Assembly: GCF_003660445.1 (NCBI RefSeq)
Contig: NZ_QZVQ01000003.1
Location: 62,001 to 126,000, forward strand
Length of the DNA stretch: 64,000 nt
DNA from: Croceibacterium ferulae
GTDB taxonomy: Bacteria; Pseudomonadota; Alphaproteobacteria; Sphingomonadales; Sphingomonadaceae
Direction of reading: 5' to 3'
Shown here: in pieces, positions 9,031 to 18,207 of the stretch
How positions within the stretch are numbered: position 1 is the stretch's first letter
How the letters are laid out: every line of letters starts with the position of its first letter
Position numbers and translations under genes: made by a program
The notes under the pieces: generated by a model
What the model saw: the letters and a program-made list of their open reading frames with translations, nothing else
Database searches by the model: none
Told to the model about the DNA's origin: nothing

Positions 9031-10532
9031 GTCGAACGTGCCGCACAGTGGCGGGCAATGAAGTCGTCATGCGCCGGCATCACCTCTGCCCCGCGGCGCA
9101 CGATCTCGCGCATCTGACGCAGCTGAGGCGCGATCTCCGCCGCCGGCATCGCGGCCGCCACCGGGTCCGCCTTGCGCGGGTGCAGCCCTTGCCCCAGCAT
9201 CACCGCCAGCCAGCTGGTTTCGGTGAACAGCGCACCGGCATCGGGCATGATCCGTCCATGGCTGGCGAACAGGTCCATGCGTTGCTGCAGGCTGTCCGGC
9301 ACCGCCATTGCCCGCATCTGCTGCCAGAACGGGGAATCGTCGCGCCGGGTCAGGTGATAATGCAGGATCAGGAAATCGCGCACCTGTTCGAACTCGGTCG
9401 CCATCACGCGGTTGTACTGCGCCCGGTCCGCGGGGTCGAAGCCGGTGTCGGGAAACAGCGACATCAGCGTCACCACGCCCTGCTGGATCAGGTGGATGCT
9501 GGTCGATTCCAGCGGCTCCAGAAAGCCGGAGGCGAGGCCCAGCGCGACCACATTGCCGCGCCACATCTCCTGCCGCCGCCCGGTGGTGAAGCGCAGTGGG
9601 CGCGGATCGGCCAGCGCCGGCCCGTCCAGCCCGGCCAGCAGCTGCGCCGCCGCCTCGTCATCCGACAGATGCGCGCTGCAATAGACATGGCCGTTGCCGG
9701 TGCGATGCTGCAGCGGGATTCGCCAGCGCCAGCCCGCCGTACCGGCAGTGCTGCGGGTGAACGGCGTGCGCGGTGTCGTCGCGGCGGAGGGGACCGCCAG
9801 CGCCCGGTCCATCGGCAACCAGTGCGACCAGTCCTGATAGGGGGTGCCCAGCGCCTCCCCGATCAGCAGCCCGCGAAAGCCGGTGCAGTCGACGAACAGC
9901 TCCCCTTCCGCGCGGCGGCCATCGTCCAGCAGCAGCGCGGCGACATGGCCGCGCGCGTCCAACTCCACCCGCTCGATCCGGGCCTGGAGGTGCTCCACCC
10001 CGCGCGCGACCGACTGCTCGCGCAGGAAATCGGCATAGCGCGCCGCGTCGAAATGCAGGGCGTAGCTCAGCCGTGAATGGATCTGGCGCTGGTCCTCCAC
10101 CGGCCGCGTGAACCGCCCCGCGCGGGCGGCGGCAACCGTGATCGAATAATCGTCCAGCGGGGCGTCGCCATGCAGCATCCAGTGCTGGTGGAAAGCCAGA
10201 CCGCGCAGATTGGCGCCATAATGGCCGAAGGGGTGGAAGTAGGTCTCGCCCAGCGCACCCCAATCCCGGAACTCGATCCCCAGCTTGAAGGTCGCGCCGG
10301 TGCGACGGACCAGTTCGTCCTCGTCCAGGCCCAGCAACCGGTTCAGCGTCAGGATCGGCGGAATGGTCGCCTCACCCACCCCGACCGTGCCGATGGCAGG
10401 TGATTCGACCAGCGCGATCGAGACCTCCGGCCCCAGCGCCCGGCTCATCACGGCGGCCGCCATCCACCCGGCGGTTCCCCCGCCCGCTATCACGATCCGC
10501 CGGATCGGAACCGCCTGTTCCACCTTCTCCAT
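9027..10532 (-). CDS. Flavin-dependent tryptophan-halogenase-family protein
   Basis: A 501-residue FAD enzyme without a signal peptide. It shows the FAD-binding GGGTAGWMAAA (residues 17-27), VGVGEATIPP, a conserved lysine K83 in ATFKLGIEF, the family signature WRWRIPLQ (WxWxIP) and LEPLESTSIHLIQ carrying the catalytic glutamate region. A GGGGG site precedes the ATG. Members of this clade sit beside TonB receptor genes in caulobacters and sphingomonads; BrvH from Brevundimonas was shown to halogenate indole. Here it heads the halogenase-GH29 operon, divergent from the TonB receptor at 10657. Its role in glycan use is unknown. Family certain, substrate unknown. Confidence 0.85.
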   Translation of the reverse strand: MEKVEQAVPIRRIVIAGGGTAGWMAAAVMSRALGPEVSIALVESPAIGTVGVGEATIPPILTLNRLLGLDEDELVRRTGATFKLGIEFRDWGALGETYFHPFGHYGANLRGLAFHQHWMLHGDAPLDDYSITVAAARAGRFTRPVEDQRQIHSRLSYALHFDAARYADFLREQSVARGVEHLQARIERVELDARGHVAALLLDDGRRAEGELFVDCTGFRGLLIGEALGTPYQDWSHWLPMDRALAVPSAATTPRTPFTRSTAGTAGWRWRIPLQHRTGNGHVYCSAHLSDDEAAAQLLAGLDGPALADPRPLRFTTGRRQEMWRGNVVALGLASGFLEPLESTSIHLIQQGVVTLMSLFPDTGFDPADRAQYNRVMATEFEQVRDFLILHYHLTRRDDSPFWQQMRAMAVPDSLQQRMDLFASHGRIMPDAGALFTETSWLAVMLGQGLHPRKADPVAAAMPAAEIAPQLRQMREIVRRGAEVMPAHDDFIARHCAARST

Positions 10533-10591
10533 CCCCCTTCATTTTCACGTGCGCAAGTTGTTTGCAAATTCATACTTGTAACATTTATACT

Positions 10592-10605
10592 TATAGCGCT
10601 AACAT
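10592..10605. promoter_or_regulatory. LacI-type operator in divergent halogenase/TonB receptor promoter
   Basis: TATAGCGCTAACAT, with a perfect TAGCGCTA core and a central CG, in the 124-base divergent interval. It is close to LacI-family operators of the TGTTAGCGCTAACA kind described for xylose/xylan genes in related proteobacteria. Related half-sites occur at 42306 and 42366. Confidence 0.6.
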
Positions 10606-10656
10606 TGCGGCGAACGATCGGCACGCAAGGTCCGTCGACGACAGGGGAGGTTTTGC

Positions 10657-13554
10657 ATGATGAAGGGCTCGATCAACCGCTATTCCGGCGCGTCCGCACT
10701 CGCGATCGCACTGGCTGCGGGCATCGTACCGGCCGTGGCACAGGCGCAGACCGCCGATCGCGTACCGCCGCCGGCGGGCGATGCCGCGGCGACGGACGGC
10801 ACGGTTGGCGATGAGATCGTCGTTACCGGTCTGCGCGCCGCGTTGGAAAGCTCGCTGGCGATCAAGCGCGATGCCGACCAGTTCGTCGATTCGATCACCG
10901 CGCAGGACATCGGCCGACTGCCCGACGTGAACGTGGCGGAGGCGCTGCAGCGCGTGTCGGGCGTGCAGATCACCCGCACCCGCGGCGAAGGCAGCGCCAT
11001 CGCTGTACGCGGCCTGACGCAGGTGCGCACCGAGCTGAACGGGCGCGACATCTTCCAGGCCAGCGGCGGACGCGGCCTGTCCTGGGACGAGGTCGGGTCC
11101 GAACTGCTGGCCGGCGTCGACGTGTTCAAGAACCCGGCCGCCAACATGATCGAAGGCGGACTGTCCGGCACGGTCAACCTGCGCACCCGCCGCCCGTTCG
11201 ATCAGGACGGCCAGCTGATTTCCGCGCTGGTCGGCTACACCCGCTACGACCTGATCGACGATGACGGCATCCAGGCGTCGGGCCTGTACTCCAACCGCTG
11301 GGACACCGGGATCGGCGAGGTCGGCGTGCTGGCCAATATCGGGTATCAGACCACGTCCTTCCGCGAGGACGAAGTGGTGGTGGAACCGTTCTACCAGCAT
11401 GGGCCCACCGCCCCCGGCGTGCAGGGGCCGGTGCCCGGGTTCGCGGACCGGACGGTGCTGCTGCCGCACGGCGGCGGCTTTGCCGTGACTTATGGCGACC
11501 GCGAACGGATCAGTGGCACGGTGGCGCTGCAATGGCGTCCTGTCCCCGAGGTCGAGATCTACACCCAGTTCTTCCAGGCCAACTACACCTTCAACGAAGC
11601 GGGCGTATCCTTCTTCGCCGCTGGGGCTGACGTCGGCCCGTCCGCCGGGCGGGACTTCACAGTGGATGAAAACGGCATCGTGCGATCCGGCTACCTGGCC
11701 AATCCGGTGGTGGATTCGGTGAATTACGCAACGCTGCGCGACACCAAGACGACCGACTTCTCGGCCGGTGCGCGATGGGACGTGACCGACAATCTGCAAC
11801 TGTCGGTCGATTACCAGCGCATCGATTCGACGGTGAACCAGAACACCATGAACCTGACCGCAAGCGCGCTGAACCCACGCACCAGTGTGCCGGGCCTGGG
11901 GCAGGATTACGACCTCTTCTTCGACATCTCCGACAAGATCCCGGTCTTCCAGTCCAGCGTGCCGGGCTACTTCTCCGACATCAACAATTACGGCATGACC
12001 GCCATCCTGCCCTATGGCGAAAACAATGACGCGACGTCCGATGCGGTCCGGGGTGACCTGACCTGGGATTTCGACGACAGCTTCATCACCAACCTGCGTG
12101 CCGGCGTGCGGCACACCAGCCAGAGCGCGATCAATCGCAACACCACTTACGGCACCTGGACGGCGATCGGCCAGTCCTGCGCCAACTGGTCGGCGGAATG
12201 CGTTCAGCTGGCCGATTTTCCGCAATATGCCGAACTCAACCGCTTCCAGCCGGACCTGCTGCGCGGCGACGCGGCAGATACGGTGTTCGGCCCTGTCTGG
12301 CAGTTCTCCGACGATCTGGTGCGCAACCCGCAGGCCGCTTTCGACGCCATCCGTCAGATCAATGGGCAGGAGGTCGGCTTCCGCCCCTATGATGCGCCGA
12401 ACGCATTCTTGGGGACGATCGACGAGAAGACCTACGCTGCTTATGCGCGCCTTGATTACGGCAGCACGCTGGGTGGGCTGGAGTTCGACGGCAATGTCGG
12501 CGTGCGGGTGGTGCGTACCGAGACTGCCGCGCTTGGCCGCCGGGTACTGAGCTACCGCGCTCCCGGTGCCGCACCGGGCACGCCCAATGTCACGGAGGAC
12601 GAACCCTTCAATGGTGGGCGGGAATTCACGAAGTGGCTGCCATCGGCCAATCTGCGGGTATTCCTGACCGACGAGCTGATCCTGCGAGCGGCAGCGTCCA
12701 AGAACTTCGCCCGGCCGAGCTTCACCCAGCTGAACCCGCAATTCAATCTGGGTGTCAGCTATCTGGATGCCGCGAGCATTCTGCCTTCGCTGCTGGATCC
12801 GACGCAGGCGTATAATGCCGATACCAACCCCTATGTCGGCACCGGCGATGCGCTGGGCGACCCGAACCTGCTGCCGGAAGAAGCCACCAGCTACGACCTG
12901 GCGCTGGAATATTACTTCAGCGCGTCCGGCTTCGTCTACGCCACGGCCTTCTACAAGGATCTGAAGAACCTGATCGTGCAGCGTCCCACAGCGCCGGTGC
13001 GGCAGGACATCGACGGCATCGGCACGGTACAGTTCAACGTGCAGCGCTTCGTCAACCAGGCCGAAGGCTATGTCCGCGGGTTCGAGATCGGCGGGCAGGC
13101 ATTTGCCACCTTCCTGCCGGCGCCGTTCGACGGGCTGGGCCTGCAGGCGAACTACACGCTGGCGGACAGCGATGCCGGGCAGAGCGCGGCAGGCGACATC
13201 AACAGCGTGGAACAGATCAGCGTGCCGCTGAACAACCTGTCCAAGCACAGCTTCAACCTGGTGGGCCTGTACAGCAAGGGCGGCCTGGACCTGCGCCTCG
13301 CCTATAACTGGCGCGACGACTTCCTGCAGGGCACGGCCAACACCGGTACGCAGAACCTGCCGATCTTCGGCAAGTCCTACGGCGTGCTGGATGCATCGAT
13401 CAGCTACGACCTCACGGAGAATCTGGCGCTGACGCTGGATGCGCAGAACCTCCTCGATACCGCGTTCCAGACCTATCAGATCTTCGACAACCGGCCGCGC
13501 GACTATCAGATCAACGACCGGCGCTTCTCGGCCCGGGCGATCCTGCGGTTCTGA
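10657..13554 (+). CDS. TonB-dependent outer-membrane receptor (xyloglucan module)
   Basis: A 965-residue receptor starting at the ATG at 10657 after GGGGAGG. The signal peptide ends near VAQAQ; a TonB box DEIVVTGLR is at about 52-60. The plug follows (IGRLPDVNVAEALQRVSGVQITR, GLSGTVNLRTRRPF), then a beta-barrel ending in the typical aromatic ARAILRF. It should take up oligosaccharides using TonB energy. It heads an operon with the GH35 (DUF5597) and GH31 genes and is divergent from halogenase-GH29. The neighbouring enzymes and the LacI-type site suggest xyloglucan oligosaccharides as ligand; sequence alone does not prove this. Confidence 0.92.
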   Translation: MMKGSINRYSGASALAIALAAGIVPAVAQAQTADRVPPPAGDAAATDGTVGDEIVVTGLRAALESSLAIKRDADQFVDSITAQDIGRLPDVNVAEALQRVSGVQITRTRGEGSAIAVRGLTQVRTELNGRDIFQASGGRGLSWDEVGSELLAGVDVFKNPAANMIEGGLSGTVNLRTRRPFDQDGQLISALVGYTRYDLIDDDGIQASGLYSNRWDTGIGEVGVLANIGYQTTSFREDEVVVEPFYQHGPTAPGVQGPVPGFADRTVLLPHGGGFAVTYGDRERISGTVALQWRPVPEVEIYTQFFQANYTFNEAGVSFFAAGADVGPSAGRDFTVDENGIVRSGYLANPVVDSVNYATLRDTKTTDFSAGARWDVTDNLQLSVDYQRIDSTVNQNTMNLTASALNPRTSVPGLGQDYDLFFDISDKIPVFQSSVPGYFSDINNYGMTAILPYGENNDATSDAVRGDLTWDFDDSFITNLRAGVRHTSQSAINRNTTYGTWTAIGQSCANWSAECVQLADFPQYAELNRFQPDLLRGDAADTVFGPVWQFSDDLVRNPQAAFDAIRQINGQEVGFRPYDAPNAFLGTIDEKTYAAYARLDYGSTLGGLEFDGNVGVRVVRTETAALGRRVLSYRAPGAAPGTPNVTEDEPFNGGREFTKWLPSANLRVFLTDELILRAAASKNFARPSFTQLNPQFNLGVSYLDAASILPSLLDPTQAYNADTNPYVGTGDALGDPNLLPEEATSYDLALEYYFSASGFVYATAFYKDLKNLIVQRPTAPVRQDIDGIGTVQFNVQRFVNQAEGYVRGFEIGGQAFATFLPAPFDGLGLQANYTLADSDAGQSAAGDINSVEQISVPLNNLSKHSFNLVGLYSKGGLDLRLAYNWRDDFLQGTANTGTQNLPIFGKSYGVLDASISYDLTENLALTLDAQNLLDTAFQTYQIFDNRPRDYQINDRRFSARAILRF

Positions 13555-13642
13555 CAGGTGCACCGGACCGCCGGGCTGGCGATGTGCGGCCCGGCGGGTT
13601 AATCTCGTGAAAGGGACAGGATTGCATGATGGGTCTTGGGGC

Positions 13643-15277
13643 ATGATGGATCGCGCCTGGCAGGCAGTGATTGCCGTGGCGCTCGGCGCCGCGATGCCGA
13701 TCGGCGCGGCGGCGCAGACTACGCCGCTGCCGCGGCTGGAGCGGGTGGGCGACAAGCATCTGCTGCAGGTGGATGGCCGGCCCTTCCTGATGCTGGGAGC
13801 GCAGGCGAACAATTCCAGCAACTACCCCGACGTGCTGCCGCAGGTCTGGCCGATGATGGCCCGGCTCCATGCCAACACGCTGGAGATCCCGGTCGCCTGG
13901 GAACAGGTGGAGCCCACCGAAGGCCAGTTCGACTTCTCCTACCTGCAGGCGCTGGTGGACGGGGCGCGGGCGCGCAACCTGCGGGTGGTGCTGCTGTGGT
14001 TCGCAACCTGGAAGAACACCGGCCCGTCCTACGCCCCCACCTGGGTCAAGACCGACACGGCGCGCTTCCCGCGGATGCAGACGGCGGAAGGCACCGCGCA
14101 TTACGTCCTCTCCCCCCACGGCCGCAACACGCTGGAAGCGGACAAGCGCGCCTTCGTGGCAATGATGACCTGGCTGCGCGACAATGATCCCGATCATACC
14201 GTGATCATGGTGCAGCCGCAGAACGAGGTCGGCGCCTATGGCCAGAAGCGCGACCGATCGGCAGAGGCGGACCGCCTGTTCGCCGGTGCCGTGCCCGCGG
14301 AATTGGCGGCCAGTACGGGCCGCAACGGCAGCTGGACGCAGGTGTTCGGCCCGCTGGCCGACAACGCCTTCAATTCCTGGTACACGGCCCGCTACATCGA
14401 CGAGATCGCGGCCGCCGGCCAGGCCGTGCTGGACCTGCCGATGTTCTGCAATGCCGCGCTGGGCGATCCTTTCGCCAGGCCGGGCGAGGGCGGCGGCGCC
14501 AGCGGCGGACCGGACACGCCGGTGATCGACGTGTGGAAGGCGGCCGCGCCGCATATCGATTTCGTCGCGCCCGACATCTACCTGACCGATCCGAAGCAGG
14601 TGATGGAGGTGCTGCGCCTGTACGCCCGGCCCGACAATGCGCTGCACGTGCCGGAGATCGGCAACTCGGCCGCCTTCGCGCGCTATCTGTGGCCGACACT
14701 GGGCCATGGCGCGATCGGCTTTGCGCCGTTCGGCATGGATGAAACCGGCTATTCCAACTATCCGCTGGGTGCCAGGGAGCTGGACGAGGCCACGGTCGAG
14801 GCCTTCGCCGCGCCCTATCGCCTGTTCGCGCCCATGGCAGGCGCCTGGGCCAAGGTGGCGGCAAACAACCTGAGCTGGGGCACGGCCAAGGGTGCCGATG
14901 GAGAGCCACAGAGCCAGCAGATGGGCCGCTGGACCGTGCGCGTCACTTACGACGAATGGCAGTTCGGCTCGCGCGATTCCCCGTGGCTGAAATCCGATCC
15001 CACCCCGACCGAAGGCCAGCCGGTCGGCGGCGCGGTGGCGGTGCAGACCGGGCCTGACACCTTCCTGCTGGCCGCCGCCCATGCGCGGCTGTCCATCGGC
15101 CTGACCGACCCGCAACGGGGCGAGAACGGCACGATGCTGAAGGTGGAGGAAGGCACGCTGCAGCCCGATGGCAGCTTTGCCGTCCGGCGCGTGTGGAATG
15201 GCGACCAGACCGATTACGGCCTCAACTTCACCCGCCAGCCGGTGCTGCTGCGGGTCACCATGGGTACTTACCAATGA
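13643..15277 (+). CDS. GH35 beta-galactosidase with DUF5597 domain (Bgl35A-like)
   Basis: A 544-residue exported protein from the ATG at 13643 (a second Met follows). The signal peptide ends near IGAAAQ. The barrel carries MLGAQANNSSNYP, acid/base E195 in QPQNEVGAYG and probable nucleophile E338 in HVPEIGNS. The C-terminal part from about residue 390 (RWTVRVTYDEWQFG) matches the DUF5597 sandwich. Similar GH35 enzymes sit beside an alpha-xylosidase in the xyloglucan locus of Cellvibrio japonicus and remove galactose from xyloglucan side chains. The ribosome site is weak (CTTGGGG); ATGs at 13626/13629 are in another frame and GTG 13607 is an in-frame alternative. It overlaps the GH31 start by four bases. 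Confidence 0.88.
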   Translation: MMDRAWQAVIAVALGAAMPIGAAAQTTPLPRLERVGDKHLLQVDGRPFLMLGAQANNSSNYPDVLPQVWPMMARLHANTLEIPVAWEQVEPTEGQFDFSYLQALVDGARARNLRVVLLWFATWKNTGPSYAPTWVKTDTARFPRMQTAEGTAHYVLSPHGRNTLEADKRAFVAMMTWLRDNDPDHTVIMVQPQNEVGAYGQKRDRSAEADRLFAGAVPAELAASTGRNGSWTQVFGPLADNAFNSWYTARYIDEIAAAGQAVLDLPMFCNAALGDPFARPGEGGGASGGPDTPVIDVWKAAAPHIDFVAPDIYLTDPKQVMEVLRLYARPDNALHVPEIGNSAAFARYLWPTLGHGAIGFAPFGMDETGYSNYPLGARELDEATVEAFAAPYRLFAPMAGAWAKVAANNLSWGTAKGADGEPQSQQMGRWTVRVTYDEWQFGSRDSPWLKSDPTPTEGQPVGGAVAVQTGPDTFLLAAAHARLSIGLTDPQRGENGTMLKVEEGTLQPDGSFAVRRVWNGDQTDYGLNFTRQPVLLRVTMGTYQ

Positions 15278-18150
15278 AGGCGATCCCGATGCTGCGCACC
15301 CTGACCCTCACGGCGATGGCACTGTGCCTCGCCACCCCTACCCTGGCTGCGGAGGTCGAGCGGCTGCCGCATGGCGTGATGGTCACGCCGGACAGCGGCC
15401 CGGCGCGGCAGGTACGCGTGCTGGTCTATGGCGACGGGCAGTTCCGCATCACCGCCATGCCGGCCGATGCGACCGAGCTGCCCGAGAGCCTGATGGTCAT
15501 CGCCAAGCCGGTAGAAGCCTTCACCTTTGCCGAGACGGGCGATGCGGTGACCCTGCGCACCGCCGCCGGCACAGCCGAGGTGCGGCTGTCCGACGGGCAT
15601 GTGCGCGTGCTGGACGCCGCCGGCAAGGAGCTGCTGAGCGAGTCCCCGCGCACGCCGTTCCAGCCGGTGACGATCGAGGGCGAGCAGTTCTTGGCGATCA
15701 GCCAGCAGTTCAACCGCGGCACGGACGAAGGCTTCTACGGCCTGGGTCAGCACCAGAACGGGCAGATGAACTACAATGGGGAGGACGTCGAACTCGCCCA
15801 GCACAACATGGACATCGCCATTCCCTTCGTGGTCTCCACCAAGGGGTACGGCCTGCTGTGGGACAATGAATCGATCACCCGCTTCGGCGATCCCCGCCCG
15901 CCGCAACTGGTCGGGGCCGATGCCGCCGATGCGCTGAAGGTGACCACGAACGGCCAGCCGGGCTGGACCGCCGAATATTACCTGGGCGATGCGCTGGCCG
16001 TGCGGCAGGTGGAACCCACCATCAATTACCAGTTCCTGCGCGACCAGGCCCGCTGGCCGGAAGCGGCCAAGGCGGCCACGGTAGCATCGGGCGAAAGCGG
16101 GCAGAACACGCAAGGCATCGCCACGCAGGAACAGCGCGTGGTGTGGACCGGCACGCTGCAGCCGGAAGCTGACGGCGTGCACAAGATGCGGCTCTACTCC
16201 TCCAGCTATGTGCGCGTGTTCGCCGATGGCAAGGAAGTGCTGAACCGCTGGCGCCAGAACTGGAATCCGTGGTTCCACAATTTCGAGCTGCCGCTGACTG
16301 CCGGCAAGCCGGTGGAGCTGCGCATCGAGTGGGAGCCCAACCAGGGCTATATCGCCCTGTTCGGCAGCGATCCGCTGGCTGATGCGGACCGCCACTCGCT
16401 GTGGCTGACCAGCGAGGCGGCGAAGGCGATCGACTACTACGTCGTCACGGGCGAGGACATGGACGGCGTGGTCGCCGGCTATCGCGACCTGACCGGCAAG
16501 GCATCGCTGATGCCGAAATGGGCCTATGGCTTCTGGCAGAGCCGCCAGCGCTACGAGACGCAGGACCAGCTTCTGGGCGTGCTGCGCGAATATCGCGAAC
16601 GCCGCATTCCGATCGACAACATCGTGCTCGACTGGCGCTACTGGACCGATCCCACCTGGGGCAGCCACGAATTCGACGCCAGCCGCTTTCCCGAACCGGA
16701 GCGGATGGTGGACGAGGTCCATGCGTTGGACGGGCGGATCATGATCTCCGTCTGGCCCAAATTCTACCCGACGACCGAGAACGGCAAGGAACTGGATGCG
16801 CAGGGCTTCCTGTATCGCCGCCCGCTGGCGGCGGGGCAGAAGGACTGGGTCGGGCCGGGCTACGCCAACACCTTCTACAACCCGTATACCAAGCCCGCGC
16901 GCGACCTGTATTTCCGCCAGATCAAGGACGCCCTCGTCGACAAGGGCTTCGACGCCTGGTGGATGGATGCGGTGGAGCCGGACTGGCATTCCAACCTCTC
17001 GGTCGAGGAACGCAAGTACCAGATGGGGCCGACCGCGCGCGGGCCCGGCGCCTTCGTGTTCAACTCCTACCCGCTGATCCATGCGGAAGGCATGGCCGAC
17101 AATCTGCGACTCGCGCAGCCGGACCGCCGCCCGTTCATCCTGACCCGGTCGGGCTTCGGCGGGATCCAGCGCACCAGTTCGGCCCTGTGGTCGGGCGACG
17201 TGGCGGCGCGGTGGGACGATTTGCGCGACCAGATCAGTGCAGGCGTGAACGTCTCGCTGTCGGGCGTCCCCAACTGGACGCACGATATCGGCGGCTTCTC
17301 CGTGGAGGACCGCTACACCAATGCCGACCCGGCGCATCTGGAGGAATGGCGCGATCTCAACCTGCGCTGGTTCCAGTTCGGCGCCTGGACGCCGCTGTTC
17401 CGCAGCCATGGCGAGACGCCCTATCGCGAGGTGTACGAGTTGGGGAAGGACGACCCGGCGATGTACGGCGCGATGGTCGGGCTGATCGAGCAGCGCTACC
17501 GGCTGATGCCCTACATCTACTCGGTCAGCGCCGACACCTACTGGAACGATGGCACGATCATGCGCGGGCTGGTGATGGACTTCGCCGCCGACCGGCAGGC
17601 GTGGAACGTGGACGACCAGTACATGTACGGCCCGGCCTTCCTGGTGGCGCCGGTGACCGAGCGTGGCGCGACCTCGCGGCAGGTCTATCTGCCGGCAGGC
17701 GCGGACTGGTATGACTGGCGCACCGGCGCATTCCTTCGCGGCGGACAGGCGATCACGGCCGACGCCCCGCGGGAGAGCGTGCCCGTCTATGTGCGGGCAG
17801 GCTCCATCATCCCCAGCGGCCCGGCGGTGCAGCACACGAACGAACAGCCTGACGGGCCGATCGTGCTGCACGTCTTCACCGGCGCCGACGGCAGCTTCAC
17901 CTGGCACGATGATGACGGCACCAGCCACGGCTACCTGCAGGACCAGCACGCGCAGGTCCCGCTCAGCTGGAACGAGGCCAGCGGCACGCTGACCATCGGC
18001 GCGCGCCAGGGCAGCTACCCCGGCATGCCCGGCAAGCGCGCCGTCTCCGTGCGGTTCCACGGGCCGGATCGGGCAATGGCGCCCGACTTCAGCGAAAATG
18101 GCGAGCGCAGCGTCACCTACGACGGGACGGCGGTAACGGTCCGGCGGTAA
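15274..18150 (+). CDS. GH31 alpha-xylosidase with PA14 insert (Xyl31A-like)
   Basis: A 958-residue exported enzyme with a signal peptide ending near PTLAAEV. An N-terminal sandwich precedes a PA14-like insert at about residues 250-370 (VVWTGTLQPEADGVHKMRLY, SSYVRVFADGKEVL), followed by the GH31 barrel. The nucleophile is D565 in WWMDAVEPDW and the acid/base D642 in WSGDVAARWDD. The PA14 insert and total length match the alpha-xylosidase of Cellvibrio that acts on xyloglucan oligosaccharides. Its ATG overlaps the preceding stop (ATGA), so receptor, galactosidase and xylosidase form one operon. The order fits stepwise removal of galactose, then xylose. Confidence 0.92.
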   Translation: MKAIPMLRTLTLTAMALCLATPTLAAEVERLPHGVMVTPDSGPARQVRVLVYGDGQFRITAMPADATELPESLMVIAKPVEAFTFAETGDAVTLRTAAGTAEVRLSDGHVRVLDAAGKELLSESPRTPFQPVTIEGEQFLAISQQFNRGTDEGFYGLGQHQNGQMNYNGEDVELAQHNMDIAIPFVVSTKGYGLLWDNESITRFGDPRPPQLVGADAADALKVTTNGQPGWTAEYYLGDALAVRQVEPTINYQFLRDQARWPEAAKAATVASGESGQNTQGIATQEQRVVWTGTLQPEADGVHKMRLYSSSYVRVFADGKEVLNRWRQNWNPWFHNFELPLTAGKPVELRIEWEPNQGYIALFGSDPLADADRHSLWLTSEAAKAIDYYVVTGEDMDGVVAGYRDLTGKASLMPKWAYGFWQSRQRYETQDQLLGVLREYRERRIPIDNIVLDWRYWTDPTWGSHEFDASRFPEPERMVDEVHALDGRIMISVWPKFYPTTENGKELDAQGFLYRRPLAAGQKDWVGPGYANTFYNPYTKPARDLYFRQIKDALVDKGFDAWWMDAVEPDWHSNLSVEERKYQMGPTARGPGAFVFNSYPLIHAEGMADNLRLAQPDRRPFILTRSGFGGIQRTSSALWSGDVAARWDDLRDQISAGVNVSLSGVPNWTHDIGGFSVEDRYTNADPAHLEEWRDLNLRWFQFGAWTPLFRSHGETPYREVYELGKDDPAMYGAMVGLIEQRYRLMPYIYSVSADTYWNDGTIMRGLVMDFAADRQAWNVDDQYMYGPAFLVAPVTERGATSRQVYLPAGADWYDWRTGAFLRGGQAITADAPRESVPVYVRAGSIIPSGPAVQHTNEQPDGPIVLHVFTGADGSFTWHDDDGTSHGYLQDQHAQVPLSWNEASGTLTIGARQGSYPGMPGKRAVSVRFHGPDRAMAPDFSENGERSVTYDGTAVTVRR

Positions 18151-18156
18151 GGTGCA

Positions 18157-18196
18157 GGATCGGCCGGCCCCCGCCTCCTGCCGGGCCGGCCGATCC
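18157..18196. terminator. Strong bidirectional hairpin between GH31 and metF
   Basis: Perfect 14-bp arms (GGATCGGCCGGCCC at 18157-18170 and its complement at 18183-18196) with a 12-base loop, between two convergent genes. There is no clear T-tract, but its place and strength suggest a shared terminator. Confidence 0.7.
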
Positions 18197-18207
18197 GGCC
18201 TGAGTCG

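Noticed and set aside
10541-10548. ATTTTCAC as part of the ATTTTCACAG motif in the xyloglucan promoter
   Set aside because: It matches only 8 bases and lies beside the halogenase ribosome site, so it is not counted with the copies at 22448 and 42459.
13439-13642. Upstream extension of the GH35 (DUF5597) gene
   Set aside because: It overlaps the end of the receptor gene in another frame; the signal peptide begins at 13643/13646.
10591-13821. A 1076-codon open frame antisense to the TonB receptor
   Set aside because: Low-complexity composition and no signal or domain; the plus-strand receptor has TonB box, plug and barrel.
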